NCBI RefSeq assembly: GCF_000196495.1 | Contig: NC_011312.1 | Span: forward strand, 310,001 to 374,000 | DNA: 64,000 nt | Source: Aliivibrio salmonicida LFI1238 | GTDB lineage: Bacteria > Pseudomonadota > Gammaproteobacteria > Enterobacterales > Vibrionaceae | Reading direction: 5' to 3' | Shown: in pieces, positions 42,959-53,089 of the stretch | Position numbering within the stretch: the first letter of the stretch is position 1 | Layout: each line of letters begins with the position of its first letter | Made by a program: the position numbers and the translations under genes | Notes under the pieces: generated by a model | What the model saw: only the letters and a program-made list of their open reading frames with translations | Database searches by the model: none | Told to the model about the DNA's origin: nothing

Positions 42959-43315
42959 ATGAATAGACTTGGATTTGTATTTCAAAGCTCACCGCATTCA
43001 ACGACCCAAGGAAGAGAGGGGTTGGATGCTATTTTAGCCGCATCTGCTTATAGTGACGATATTCGCATATTTTTCGTTGGTGATGGGATTTTACAATTAC
43101 TTAAATCACAAAAACCAGAGATGATTTTATCTCGTGATTATATTGCTGGGTTTAAAATGCTGGAATTGTATGATCTCGACGATATATTTGTCGACAAAGC
43201 GGCGTTAGCAAATCGTGGTATTACAGAAAGTCATTTATTGATAGATGCTCATCTTATTTCTATTGAATATTTAAATGAAAAATTGTCACAATGTGACCAA
43301 GTAATGGTGTTTTGA
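42959..43315 (+). CDS. tusC: sulfurtransferase complex subunit TusC
   Basis: A 118-residue DsrF-like subunit of TusBCD. Family sequence: FVFQSSPHSTTQGREGLDAI near the N-terminus, FFVGDGILQLL, and FKMLELYDLDDIFVD. Structural role in the hexamer; the catalytic cysteine resides in TusD. 29 bp after tusD and 9 bp before tusB. Confidence 0.95.
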   Translation: MNRLGFVFQSSPHSTTQGREGLDAILAASAYSDDIRIFFVGDGILQLLKSQKPEMILSRDYIAGFKMLELYDLDDIFVDKAALANRGITESHLLIDAHLISIEYLNEKLSQCDQVMVF

Positions 43316-43324
43316 GGGGAACGT

Positions 43325-43612
43325 ATGCTTCATATTTTGACTAAAGTAGAAAACCTTCAAACAGTACGAATGAATGAATTACCGATTAATAAAGAATCAG
43401 ATAGAGTACTTTTAACGAAAGATTGCGTATATGCAGGCATTAATGATCATAAAGATCATTCTGTGATCCTTTCTTTTAAACAGTGTTATATTTTGCAAGA
43501 AGATGCAGAGGCAAGAGGCGTTTTATCACTAATTAATAATAAAATTCAATTAGTTAATTACTCTTCTTTTGTTGTTTTAACCCAAGAGCACTCACCGACA
43601 GTGACTTGGTAA
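43325..43612 (+). CDS. tusB: sulfurtransferase complex subunit TusB
   Basis: A 95-residue DsrH-like subunit, third of the TusBCD complex (MLHILTKVENLQ at the N-terminus; DCVYAGINDHK near residue 37; ends PTVTW). AGGGGAACGT upstream of the ATG. Its operon lies directly before the str operon, as in E. coli. Confidence 0.93.
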   Translation: MLHILTKVENLQTVRMNELPINKESDRVLLTKDCVYAGINDHKDHSVILSFKQCYILQEDAEARGVLSLINNKIQLVNYSSFVVLTQEHSPTVTW

Positions 43613-43677
43613 CTGTCCGTGTTTTTGTCTAAATAACAGTTATTTTTAAATTGTTTATTAATAGTGCTGTATATTTC

Positions 43678-43706
43678 TTGACACATATCACGTTCAGCCT
43701 TAGAAT
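43678..43706 (+). promoter_or_regulatory. candidate sigma-70 promoter of the str operon
   Basis: TTGACA at 43678-43683 and TAGAAT at 43701-43706 with a 17-bp spacer, about 70 bp before rpsL. A consensus -35 and a five-of-six -10 fit a strong ribosomal-protein promoter. The first transcribed bases are GC-rich (CGCGTCCC). Confidence 0.8.
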
Positions 43707-43777
43707 TTCGCGTCCCTATTTCTATAGGGCTATAGATTTTTCAAAAGTTTTCGAACCCCTAATCAGGAGCTATTTTA

Positions 43778-44152
43778 ATGGCAACTATTAATCAGTTGGT
43801 ACGCCAGCCACGTGCAAAGCAAGTTGTTAAAAGCAACGTGCCTGCGCTAGAAGCGTGTCCACAAAAACGTGGTGTATGTACTCGCGTATATACTACTACT
43901 CCAAAAAAACCGAACTCAGCGTTACGTAAAGTATGTCGTGTTCGTCTAACTAACGGCTTTGAAGTTACTTCATACATCGGCGGTGAAGGTCACAACCTTC
44001 AAGAGCACTCAGTTGTTCTTATCCGTGGTGGTCGTGTTAAAGATTTACCAGGTGTGCGTTACCACACCGTTCGTGGTGCACTTGACTGTGCAGGCGTAAA
44101 CGATCGTAAGAAAGGTCGTTCTAAGTACGGTGTGAAACGTCCTAAGTCTTAA
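43778..44152 (+). CDS. rpsL: 30S ribosomal protein S12
   Basis: 124-residue uS12, which guards decoding accuracy in the 30S A site. The conserved TTTPKKPNSALRK loop carries both lysines (positions 43 and 44 with Met) and RGGRVKDLPGVRYH is unchanged, so none of the classic streptomycin-resistance substitutions is present. First gene of the str operon; AGGAG precedes the ATG. Confidence 0.99.
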   Translation: MATINQLVRQPRAKQVVKSNVPALEACPQKRGVCTRVYTTTPKKPNSALRKVCRVRLTNGFEVTSYIGGEGHNLQEHSVVLIRGGRVKDLPGVRYHTVRGALDCAGVNDRKKGRSKYGVKRPKS

Positions 44153-44262
44153 TGCTTCTTTTATAAGAAAGCGTTAAGTAAGGCCAAACACTAAATAATT
44201 TATTATTTTGATAAAACTGAAAAGTTTTGGATAAAACCTGAAGAAGACAACGGAGATATTCC

Positions 44263-44733
44263 ATGCCACGTCGTCGCGTAATAGGCCAACGTAAGATCCT
44301 TCCAGATCCTAAGTTCAAATCTGAACTGTTGGCAAAATTTGTAAACATCGTAATGGTTGACGGTAAGAAATCAACTGCTGAAAAAATCGTTTACGGTGCA
44401 CTAGAATTAATGGCTGAGAAATCTGGTAAAGATCACTTAGCTGTATTCGAAGAAGCTCTTGAAAACATTCGTCCATCGGTAGAAGTTAAATCTCGCCGTG
44501 TGGGTGGTTCAACTTACCAAGTTCCTGTAGAAGTACGTCCGGTTCGCCGTAACGCACTTGCTATGCGTTGGTTAGTTGAAGCTGCGCGTAAGCGTGGTGA
44601 AAAATCTATGGCTCAACGTCTTGCTAACGAAATGTTAGACGCGTCTGAGAACAAAGGTACTTCGGTTAAGAAACGTGAAGACGTTCACCGTATGGCTGAT
44701 GCTAACAAAGCGTTTGCTCATTACCGCTGGTAA
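44263..44733 (+). CDS. rpsG: 30S ribosomal protein S7
   Basis: 156-residue uS7 (MPRRRVIGQRKILPDPKFKS), a primary 16S rRNA binder at the 30S head and in E. coli the translational repressor of the str operon. The 110-bp gap from rpsL would be the repressor target by analogy; I did not trace its structure. CGGAGATATT precedes the ATG. Confidence 0.99.
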   Translation: MPRRRVIGQRKILPDPKFKSELLAKFVNIVMVDGKKSTAEKIVYGALELMAEKSGKDHLAVFEEALENIRPSVEVKSRRVGGSTYQVPVEVRPVRRNALAMRWLVEAARKRGEKSMAQRLANEMLDASENKGTSVKKREDVHRMADANKAFAHYRW

Positions 44734-44866
44734 TACCGAAGGTGCAGCAGTTCTTGCTGCACCTTACTTCCTTCTTTCCCATTTAGTTATACACTTAGTT
44801 ATTATTGCTATTTCAGTGCAATTGCGTCGGAAATAGCAATAATCCCTAAGATAAGAGGATACAACT

Positions 44867-46954
44867 GTGGCTCGAAATACACCTATTGAGCGCTACCGTA
44901 ATATCGGTATCTGTGCCCACGTAGATGCAGGTAAAACTACAACTACTGAGCGTATTCTGTTCTATACTGGCCTTTCTCATAAAATCGGCGAAGTTCATGA
45001 TGGTGCTGCTACCATGGATTGGATGGAGCAAGAGCAAGAGCGTGGTATCACGATCACTTCAGCTGCAACGACCACCTTTTGGCGTGGTATGGATGCACAA
45101 TTCCAAGATCACCGTATTAATATTATTGATACTCCAGGGCACGTTGACTTCACTATCGAAGTAGAGCGTTCACTGCGTGTTCTTGACGGTGCTGTTGTTG
45201 TATTTTGTGCTTCATCAGGTGTTGAACCTCAATCTGAAACCGTATGGCGTCAAGCTGATAAATACGGAGTGCCTCGTATCGTCTTCGTTAATAAGATGGA
45301 CCGTGCTGGCGCAGATTTCTTACGTGTGATTGAACAAATTAAAAATCGTCTTGGTGCAAATCCTGTTCCTATCCAATTAAACATTGGTGCAGAAGAAGAT
45401 TTTGGTGGGGTAATTGACCTTATCAAGATGAAAACAATCAACTGGAATGAAGCCGATCAAGGCATGACTTTCTCTTATGAAGAGATTCCAGCTGATATGC
45501 AAGAGCTTGCAGACGAATGGCGCCTAAACTTAGTTGAAGCGGCAGCGGAAGCGTCAGAAGAACTGATGGATAAATATCTTGAAGGTGAAGAACTGACAGA
45601 GGCTGAAATTAAAAATGCATTACGCACACGAACTATCAATAATGAGATTGTTCTTGCGACTTGTGGCTCTGCATTTAAGAATAAAGGGGTTCAAGCGGTA
45701 CTTGATGCCGTTGTTGAATTCCTACCTGCACCTATTGATGTTCCTGCAATCAAAGGTCTTGATGAAAATGACAATGAAGTTGAGCGTCATGCTGACGACA
45801 ACGAACCATTTGCAGCACTAGCATTTAAAATTGCAACAGACCCGTTTGTAGGTACGCTGACCTTTATTCGTGTTTATTCTGGTGTCGTTAATTCTGGTGA
45901 TGGCGTATATAACTCAGTAAAACAAAAACGTGAACGTTTTGGCCGTATTGTTCAGCTTCATGCAAATAAGCGTGAAGAAGTGAAAGAAATACGAGCGGGT
46001 GATATCGCTGCTGCAATTGGTTTAAAAGACGTAACTACAGGTGATACTCTGTGTGATCAGAACGCGAAAGTGGTTCTAGAACGTATGGAATTCCCTGAAC
46101 CAGTGATTCAAATTGCGGTTGAACCAAGAACGCAAGCTGACCAAGAAAAAATGGGTGTAGCGCTTGGTAAATTAGCGGCAGAAGATCCTTCTTTCCGTGT
46201 TGAAACGGACAAAGAATCAGGACAAACATTGATTTCTGGTATGGGTGAACTACACCTAGATATCATTGTTGATCGAATGAAGCGTGAATTTAGCGTTGAA
46301 TGTAACGTAGGTAAACCTCAAGTTGCTTACCGTGAAACTATCCGTGGTAAAGCGGAAGTTGAAGGTAAATTCATTCGTCAATCTGGCGGTCGCGGTCAAT
46401 ATGGTCACGTATGGCTAAGAATCGAGCCAGCTGAACATGATGCAGGTTTCGTATTCGTAGATGAAACTGTTGGTGGTAGTGTTCCTCGTGAATATATCAG
46501 CTCAGTAGCAAAAGGTATCGAAGAGCAAATGCATAACGGTGTGTTAGCAGGTTATCCTGTTCTCGACGTTAAAGCGACGCTGTTTGATGGTTCTTACCAC
46601 GATGTTGACTCCAATGAAATGGCGTTCAGAATCGCGGGTTCAATGGCGTTCAAGAACGGTGCACTAGAAGCGCAGCCTGTTATTCTTGAACCTACAATGA
46701 AAGTTGAAATAACCACTCCAGAAGATTGGATGGGTGACGTGGTTGGTGATTTAAATCGCCGCCGTGGAATGATTGAAGGTATGGACGACGGTGTCGCTGG
46801 CCTGAAAATTATTCGTGCTCAAGTACCACTTTCTGAAATGTTTGGTTATGCAACATCTCTTCGTTCGGCGACACAAGGCCGTGCATCATATTCGATGGAA
46901 TTCTCAGAGTACGGCGAAGTACCTAAGAATGTCGCGGATAGAATTATGGGGTGA
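44867..46954 (+). CDS. fusA: elongation factor G
   Basis: 695-residue translocation GTPase. GTP motifs: AHVDAGKTTTTERIL (G1), DTPGHVDFTIEVERSL (G3) and NKMDRAGADF (G4); then domains II-V with GRGQYGHVWLR in domain IV. Starts with GTG at 44867 after AAGAGGAT. 133 bp after rpsG; third gene of the str operon. Confidence 0.99.
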   Translation: MARNTPIERYRNIGICAHVDAGKTTTTERILFYTGLSHKIGEVHDGAATMDWMEQEQERGITITSAATTTFWRGMDAQFQDHRINIIDTPGHVDFTIEVERSLRVLDGAVVVFCASSGVEPQSETVWRQADKYGVPRIVFVNKMDRAGADFLRVIEQIKNRLGANPVPIQLNIGAEEDFGGVIDLIKMKTINWNEADQGMTFSYEEIPADMQELADEWRLNLVEAAAEASEELMDKYLEGEELTEAEIKNALRTRTINNEIVLATCGSAFKNKGVQAVLDAVVEFLPAPIDVPAIKGLDENDNEVERHADDNEPFAALAFKIATDPFVGTLTFIRVYSGVVNSGDGVYNSVKQKRERFGRIVQLHANKREEVKEIRAGDIAAAIGLKDVTTGDTLCDQNAKVVLERMEFPEPVIQIAVEPRTQADQEKMGVALGKLAAEDPSFRVETDKESGQTLISGMGELHLDIIVDRMKREFSVECNVGKPQVAYRETIRGKAEVEGKFIRQSGGRGQYGHVWLRIEPAEHDAGFVFVDETVGGSVPREYISSVAKGIEEQMHNGVLAGYPVLDVKATLFDGSYHDVDSNEMAFRIAGSMAFKNGALEAQPVILEPTMKVEITTPEDWMGDVVGDLNRRRGMIEGMDDGVAGLKIIRAQVPLSEMFGYATSLRSATQGRASYSMEFSEYGEVPKNVADRIMG

Positions 46955-47072
46955 ACGCGGATAAAATACTTTACACTATTGCGCCAAAGTCAATTGACGC
47001 ATAAAATAGCAAATTCTGGCGCGCCTTATCATTGTCGGATAGGGTGCCTCATAACTAGGAAGGAACACGATC

Positions 47073-48257
47073 GTGTCTAAAGAAAAATTTGAACGTACGA
47101 AACCGCACGTAAACGTTGGTACAATCGGCCACGTTGACCACGGTAAAACAACTCTAACTGCTGCTATCTGTACTACACTTGCAAAAATTTACGGTGGCGT
47201 AGCTAAAGATTTCGCATCAATCGATAACGCTCCTGAAGAGCGCGAGCGTGGTATCACAATCTCAACTTCTCACGTTGAGTACGATACTCCTGCACGTCAC
47301 TATGCACACGTTGACTGTCCTGGACACGCCGATTATGTTAAAAACATGATCACTGGTGCTGCTCAAATGGATGGTGGTATCCTAGTTGTTGCTGCAACTG
47401 ATGGCCCTATGCCACAAACACGTGAGCACATCCTACTTGGTCGTCAAGTTGGTATTCCTTTCATCGTTGTGTTCATGAACAAATGTGACATGGTTGATGA
47501 TGAAGAACTTCTTGAGCTAGTAGAAATGGAAGTTCGTGAACTTCTTTCTGAATACGATTACCCAGGTGATGATTTACCAGTAATCCAAGGTTCAGCTCTT
47601 GGCGCTCTAAACGGCGAAAAACAATGGGAAGATAAAATCATTGAGCTTGCAGAAGCTCTAGATACATATATTCCTCTTCCTGAACGTGCTGTTGACATGC
47701 CTTTCCTACTTCCTATTGAAGATGTATTCTCAATTCAAGGTCGTGGTACAGTTGTTACTGGTCGTATCGAACGTGGTATTCTACGTGTAGGCGACGAAGT
47801 AGAAATCATTGGTATCAAAGAAACTACAGTTTCTACATGTACTGGTGTTGAAATGTTCCGTAAACTGCTTGACGAAGGTCGTGCTGGTGAGAACGTTGGT
47901 GCACTTCTACGTGGTACTAAGCGTGATGACGTTGAACGTGGCCAAGTACTTGCTGCTAAAGGTTCAATCAACCCACACACTAAATTTGAGTCAGAAGTAT
48001 ACGTTCTTTCTAAAGATGAAGGCGGCCGTCATACTCCTTTCTTCAAAGGCTACCGTCCACAGTTCTACTTCCGTACAACGGATGTAACTGGTGATATCAC
48101 ACTTCCTGAAGGTGTTGAAATGGTAATGCCTGGTGATAACGTTCAAATGACGGTTGAGCTAATTGCTCCAATCGCAATGGACGAAGGTCTACGCTTCGCA
48201 ATCCGTGAAGGTGGCCGTACAGTTGGTGCTGGTGTTGTTGCTAAAATCTTCGCTTAA
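47073..48257 (+). CDS. tuf: elongation factor Tu
   Basis: 394-residue EF-Tu, carrying aminoacyl-tRNA to the ribosome. GTP motifs GHVDHGKTTLTAAI, DCPGHADYVKNMI and NKCDMVDDEE are all intact. GTG start after AGGAAGGAACACGATC. Ends the str operon with a terminator 33 bp downstream. A second tuf copy elsewhere in the genome is usual for the group. The fusA-tuf gap holds an inverted GGCGC-type sequence of unclear role. Confidence 0.99.
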   Translation: MSKEKFERTKPHVNVGTIGHVDHGKTTLTAAICTTLAKIYGGVAKDFASIDNAPEERERGITISTSHVEYDTPARHYAHVDCPGHADYVKNMITGAAQMDGGILVVAATDGPMPQTREHILLGRQVGIPFIVVFMNKCDMVDDEELLELVEMEVRELLSEYDYPGDDLPVIQGSALGALNGEKQWEDKIIELAEALDTYIPLPERAVDMPFLLPIEDVFSIQGRGTVVTGRIERGILRVGDEVEIIGIKETTVSTCTGVEMFRKLLDEGRAGENVGALLRGTKRDDVERGQVLAAKGSINPHTKFESEVYVLSKDEGGRHTPFFKGYRPQFYFRTTDVTGDITLPEGVEMVMPGDNVQMTVELIAPIAMDEGLRFAIREGGRTVGAGVVAKIFA

Positions 48258-48289
48258 TAGCTAAAGATTTTGTGATAATCGCATAACTA

Positions 48290-48318
48290 AAAAAGGGAAG
48301 CTTAGGCTTCCCTTTTTG
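48290..48318 (+). terminator. terminator of the str operon
   Basis: AAAAAGGGAAGC and GGCTTCCCTTTTT form a 12-bp stem around a 2-3-base loop with a T-run. Confidence 0.9.
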
Positions 48319-48603
48319 TTATTTGGTGTATAGAGAATAGGGCGGTTACTTAGAGAGTTAAAATTTGAAGGTCAATAAAAAGCAATCCCCCGGATTTTCT
48401 TTATTAACGTGTTATGTTGAAATAACAAAATCAGTTCAAGGTAAGGAATTTGAATGTTGCTGAGTTAGCATTGGCCCGTCTAAAAAAGCCAATTTCACCA
48501 TCGCTGTTTTTTTAAAAGGTATCGAAAATATAATTATCGGGGATTTTATAACTGTTTTAGCCCTATTTCATGAGTTTTAGATACACTTATCCTACAAACC
48601 TTA
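48319..48603. other. gene-free stretch between tuf terminator and IS91 transposase end
   Basis: 285 bp, AT-rich, no supported ORF. It must contain one end of the IS91-family element. A candidate is the inverted ATTGGC ... GCCAAT hairpin at about 48470-48493, but I cannot fix the boundary. Confidence 0.5.
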
Positions 48604-49386
48604 TTATGCTGCCCTCAATTCTGACTGAACTATCGCATGGGTGACTAAATCATTGACCGAATTTCCGACTCGGAAATTCGTAAACACCAGACGACTTTCA
48701 CATAAAATACATTCGTACGGATCTACTTTTACATATCCTTTTAACATTGCGGCATACCCTGGCATTTTCGGCTCAGCTTCTATTGTCATACCTAAAGCTG
48801 CATAAACTCTAGGCAGAGCTTCTCCACGACGACGCATTGATAAAAAACCGTAGTATCGGATCCTCTTGAAATGTTTATCAAGATAGTGCTCTACTATCCG
48901 TCTTATCATCTCTTCTGGTGATAATGTTAGGCTGTCTGTTGTTCCTGTTCGATGGTCTAAATAATTAAACGTTATCATTCCGCCTTTGGCGTAATGACTT
49001 AAACGTGACGCTGAAATTGGGGGCCGTTTTAAATACCGACCAAGATAGTTCATCGTCGGTTTTACATTATTTGTCTTTTTAGCAAAATGAAGCTTCCAAC
49101 GACGATTATATTGACTGCTTAAAAAGCGTGACCAATCCGTTTTATTACGGATATAGGGGCATTCTTCGCTTGATAAATCAAGCTCATAATAAGCCTTACC
49201 CAATAAACTGACGATAGCCGCTCTCCAACAAGGCTCTGTCGTTTTCATTTGGAAGTAAATGGGTTTCCATAAACCGGTACGTTCACAAATTCCCCCACGA
49301 GTGACGTAAGCGTGCGGGGAACTACACCTAACAAATAAAATTCATTATGCGTATCTTACGATCTTTCATTTAACGAGAACGTAATT

Positions 49387-49698
49387 ATGCAAAAAGATAA
49401 AAAGAGAACACCAGAGCAATGGCACGCTCTATTTGAATCTCAGCAATCTAGCAAGCTTAGTGCCGCTGAATTTTGTCGTAACCATAATATTCTGCCAAAG
49501 ACATTTAGTGCACGTAAAGCACGATGGAAACAAAAGATTAACGCTTCTACTTTCTTGAAAGTAGAAGCGTTAACATCAACTATCATCGCCACTCCACAAT
49601 TACCAGATATTCAACTTTCTATCGGAAAATTGCGATTAACATTGCCAGCTACTGAACCTCACTGGATAGGACTCTTATTAAAAGGGTATCAATCATGA
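49387..49698 (+). CDS. tnpA: IS66 accessory protein TnpA (copy 3)
   Basis: 103 residues; like copies 1 and 2 but lacking one Asn codon near the C-terminus (LTLPATEPHWIG instead of LTLPANTEPHWIG). In-frame, so probably still a full protein. Confidence 0.93.
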   Translation: MQKDKKRTPEQWHALFESQQSSKLSAAEFCRNHNILPKTFSARKARWKQKINASTFLKVEALTSTIIATPQLPDIQLSIGKLRLTLPATEPHWIGLLLKGYQS

Positions 49699-50042
49699 AT
49701 GTATTTACTGATGTTTCCACCATTTATCTTCATCGTGATTTTGTCGATTTTCGCAAGGCCATTAATGGCCTTGTCGTGATTGTTGAGCAAGAAATGCAAC
49801 TATCACCGTTTAGTGATGCTCTATTTATATTTTGCAATAAGCCTCGTGATAAACTCAAAATATTGTATTGGGATAAAACAGGATTCGCTTTATGGTACAA
49901 GCGATTAGATGAAGACCGCTTCAAATGGCCACGAAATATAAATAACGATACGTTAGCATTATCAGAGCAGCAACTGACACTGCTATTACAAGGTTTTGAT
50001 ATCTTAGGACATCAACCGGTACATTATCAAACAACCCTTTAA
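49695..50042 (+). CDS. tnpB: IS66 accessory protein TnpB (copy 3)
   Basis: 115 residues, identical to the copy 1 protein (Val at residue 7). Its downstream partner tnpC is now 1.1 kb away, behind IS982. Confidence 0.93.
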   Translation: MNVFTDVSTIYLHRDFVDFRKAINGLVVIVEQEMQLSPFSDALFIFCNKPRDKLKILYWDKTGFALWYKRLDEDRFKWPRNINNDTLALSEQQLTLLLQGFDILGHQPVHYQTTL

Positions 50043-50104
50043 ATAGTTGATTCTCAGTCAAGAATAGGAGGCAACCGATTGATTACCTGTATTATCGTTA
50101 TATA

Positions 50105-51105
50105 ACCTGAATTCTGGATAAAACATGCTTTAAGCGAGGATTAGTTCAAATTCACATTCTGATAGCTTAATTCGTGGCTTTTGTTTTTTTAAACAATAAG
50201 CCACAACGCCTGAAATTACATTTAGCATGAAACCAGTCACGCTACGATGACGGCTATGTTCAATTTGAGAGATATTCTTCAATTGGTCATTTATCGTTTC
50301 GATAATGTATCTCTTTGATAACATAGCCTTATCAAAAGCACTTATCTCTTTTGCTTTCATGTTTTTTCGCGAGGTAGTCACTAAATCGACATCAGAGTTC
50401 TTTAAGCTCTCACTCAACTTTTTACCTATGTACCCTTTATCAGCGTACAATTTCCCCGAGAGTTCTTTGCATAAATCAGGTACAGGAGTCCTATCATTTA
50501 CATTGCCAGCTGTGATTTTCAGCGAAATAATTTCTCCAAGATGGTTAATCAATAAATGAAGTTTGAAGCCGAAAAACCATCCCATGGTACCTTTTCCTCT
50601 TTTCGCAACACCATCAAAGACTTTATGGCGAGGAATTCGAATGTTATGGCATACTTTAAGACTCGTGGAGTCAACAAAAGCAATGCCAGTCGGCTTACCT
50701 TTGATAGATTGAAAATAGGCACACATTGGGGCGATTAGGCTAGGCATTTTGCTCACAAATCGAGTGTAGCTAAGTAAATTTGGAAAGTATCCTTTCCAAT
50801 ATTGATGAACTAACCCGATATAGAAGTTCTTGAAATCTCTATGATTTGATTGATGAAAAGCGATGACAATAGTCATACATTCACTAGTAGACATTACTGA
50901 CTGACGTTTTCTTTTTCTCTCACTAGCCTCAACAAGGTATTTTTCCCATTGAGATAAGAATTGATAACAAAAATCATCGACATCACAAAATATATCAACT
51001 AATTTATTCATCTTGCCCACCTTTTAAAATACGTTCAAATAATTCTTGGTCGAAAGATCTGATCGTTAGGTGGGCAATTAGTTCAGCCTTATCCAGAATT
51101 CAGGT
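50105..51105 (-). mobile_element. IS982-family element, copy 2 (inside IS66 copy 3)
   Basis: 1001 bp with the same 17-bp ends (ACCTGAATTCTGGATAA) as copy 1, in opposite orientation to its host. 6-bp target duplication TATATA at 50099-50104 and 51106-51111. It splits the short IS66 spacer before the tnpC start. Confidence 0.96.
50130..51011 (-). CDS. IS982-family transposase (copy 2)
   Basis: 293 residues, identical in protein sequence to copy 1, with the same DDE residues (FVDSTSLKVC, LYADKGYIGKK, IETINDQLKN) and the same ATG after AAAAGGTGGGCAAG. Identity of the two copies indicates recent movement. Confidence 0.95.
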   Translation of the reverse strand: MNKLVDIFCDVDDFCYQFLSQWEKYLVEASERKRKRQSVMSTSECMTIVIAFHQSNHRDFKNFYIGLVHQYWKGYFPNLLSYTRFVSKMPSLIAPMCAYFQSIKGKPTGIAFVDSTSLKVCHNIRIPRHKVFDGVAKRGKGTMGWFFGFKLHLLINHLGEIISLKITAGNVNDRTPVPDLCKELSGKLYADKGYIGKKLSESLKNSDVDLVTTSRKNMKAKEISAFDKAMLSKRYIIETINDQLKNISQIEHSRHRSVTGFMLNVISGVVAYCLKKQKPRIKLSECEFELILA

Positions 51106-51120
51106 TATATAGTCATCTAC

Positions 51121-52573
51121 ATGACTGATAAAATAAAACCACTTCCTGATACCATTGACGAGCTGAAAGCACTTGTGCTTCAGCTTGAAAATAAATATAA
51201 CCGTCTTCTAGAGCAATTTCGACTGGCTCAACATCAGCGCTTTGGTAAAAGCAGTGAATCTGACTCGACTCAATTTGATTTATTCAATGAAACAGAAGAA
51301 GAAATCATCATTGAAAATGATGACACACAAACGATTACCTGAAGACTTACCGCGTACTGTTATTATCCACGACATAAAAGATAAAACTTGTAAGTGTTGC
51401 GGTCTAGAGATGCATGCGATGGGTAAAGACATCAGTGAAAAGTTGGAATTTGTACCAGCTAAAGTGGAAGTTATTCAACATGTTCGTCCTAAATATGCTT
51501 GCCGAAATTGTGAAAAAAACAATACTTCAGTAGACATTAAACAAGCCCCAATGCCAGCGTCACCAATCCCTAAAGGGATTGCGACCGCAAGTTTACTTGC
51601 TCAAATTATTACGGCTAAATTTCAATACAGTCTTCCACTTTATCGTCAAGAAACGTTATTTCAGCAATGGGGTATCATTATTGGACGGCGAACGATGGCG
51701 GATTGGTTAATAAAATGCTCGGTACTATTTACCCCTCTTAATAACGAGTTACATCGTATTTTGCTTGAACAACCCACTCTGCATTGTGATGAAACAACGG
51801 TAAATGTGTTGGATGTTGAAAAAGCAAAATGTTATATGTGGGTCTACTGCTCTGGCTATGATTCTCCAGGCTCTGGTGTTTTGCCTGGAATTGTACTTTA
51901 TGATTATCAATCTAGCAGGCATGGCTACCATCCAGTTAACTTTTTAAAAGGTTATAACGGGTATTTACATACCGATGGTTACCAAGGTTATGAACAAACT
52001 GAAGCGATTTTAGTTGGCTGTTGGGCACACGCACGTCGACGATTTATTGAGGCTCAACGTGTTCAAGTAAAAGGGAAAACAGGGAGTGCAGATTGGGTAT
52101 TGAGTAAAATCCAAAAGCTATACCGGATCGAATCGTTATTAAAAGAGGCTTCCCCTGAAGCCAAGTATGTTGCTAGGCAGACAGAAGCCCGCGATTTACT
52201 TAAAGAGCTCCGTGATTGGCTTGATAGCGCAGTTAGTCGAGTATCACCTAAAACAAAATTAGGTGAGGCGATTAGCTATACATTAAATCAATGGGATAAA
52301 TTAGTTCGTTATATTGATGATGGATTGTTATCTATTGATAACAATCGAGCAGAGCGAGCGGTTAAACCGTTTGTTATCGGCCGGAAAAACTGGTTATTTT
52401 CGGGTTCAACGGCTGGTGCAGATTCAAGTGCAATGCTTTACAGCATTGTAGAAACAGCAAAGGCAAACGGATTAATCCCTTACGATTATATTAGGTATTG
52501 TCTAGATCGTTTATGTGTTGGATCGCCAGATATCGATTCACTTTTACCTTGGAATGTAAAAGACAAGGTGTAG
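51121..52573 (+). pseudogene. tnpC: IS66 transposase TnpC, frame broken by the same 35-bp deletion (copy 3)
   Basis: 73 codons from ATG 51121 to a stop at 51340-51342, then the remaining transposase in another frame to 52573. The junction is ACGATTACCTGAAGAC, exactly as in copy 1. DDE and zinc-binding residues are all present in the second frame, which could restart at the ATGATG at 51317. Sharing the exact deletion with copy 1 shows common descent of these two copies. Confidence 0.88.
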
Positions 52574-53089
52574 TTCCCCGCACGCTTACCGAGTGACCGA
52601 TAAATGTAAGTGCGTATTCCAATTCAGTTTTCGACCGTAAGTATGAAGAGCACAAAAGATACCGACATCTATTCCTTTATCTTTTGCCCATCCCAGCAGA
52701 ATGTTTGCAGCACATTTGAATAATTTATTTAACAGCCAACGGTTATGACGAAAGATAGGCCATAGCGTGTTTGGAAGGGTAAAGGTGATGTGTTGATATT
52801 CGCATTCAGGGAAGACATGTTGTTGCTTTTGTATCCATCGCTCTGTGGCTTTCATGCCACAGCTACTGCACGCTCGAGATTTACAGGTTTGGTGAATATA
52901 TTTGATATGGGTACAGTCAGGGTTGCAACAATGATATTCGCGAGAGCCAAAAGCCGCTGTCCCACAGGACAGCATCTTTGTGACATTTTCAATCACGACC
53001 GCTCTTAGGTTAGCTTTGTTATTATGAAGAAATTTAAGCCAGTTATTTTGACTATTAAATAATTGTTTCAGGGGTTTATATGCGTGCAT

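Larger units (their letters stand above)
49306..52589 (+). mobile_element. IS66-family element, copy 3 (inside IS91, itself split by IS982)
   Basis: Terminal repeats begin GTAAGCGTGCGGGGAACTAC on both ends. The 8-bp target duplication CGAGTGAC lies at 49298-49305 and 52590-52597. Without the IS982 insert and its 6-bp duplication the element is 2277 bp: the 2315-bp form minus the 35-bp tnpC deletion and minus 3 bp in tnpA. The insert lies between tnpB and tnpC. Confidence 0.96.
48604..53089 (-). pseudogene. IS91-family (HUH/Y2) transposase, interrupted
   Basis: Joining 53089-52598 to 49305-48604 gives an uninterrupted frame of 397 residues, the usual IS91 transposase size. The N-terminal zinc finger is YHCCNPDC with CKSRACSSCG (about residues 52-80). 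The HUH-type nicking motif is WNTHLHLSVT, lying exactly at the insertion point. The paired tyrosines are in MNYLGRYLKRPPIS. The IS66 insertion separates the zinc finger and HUH motif from the tyrosines, so the element is inactive. The precise joint and lack of other damage show a recent insertion. Confidence 0.92.
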
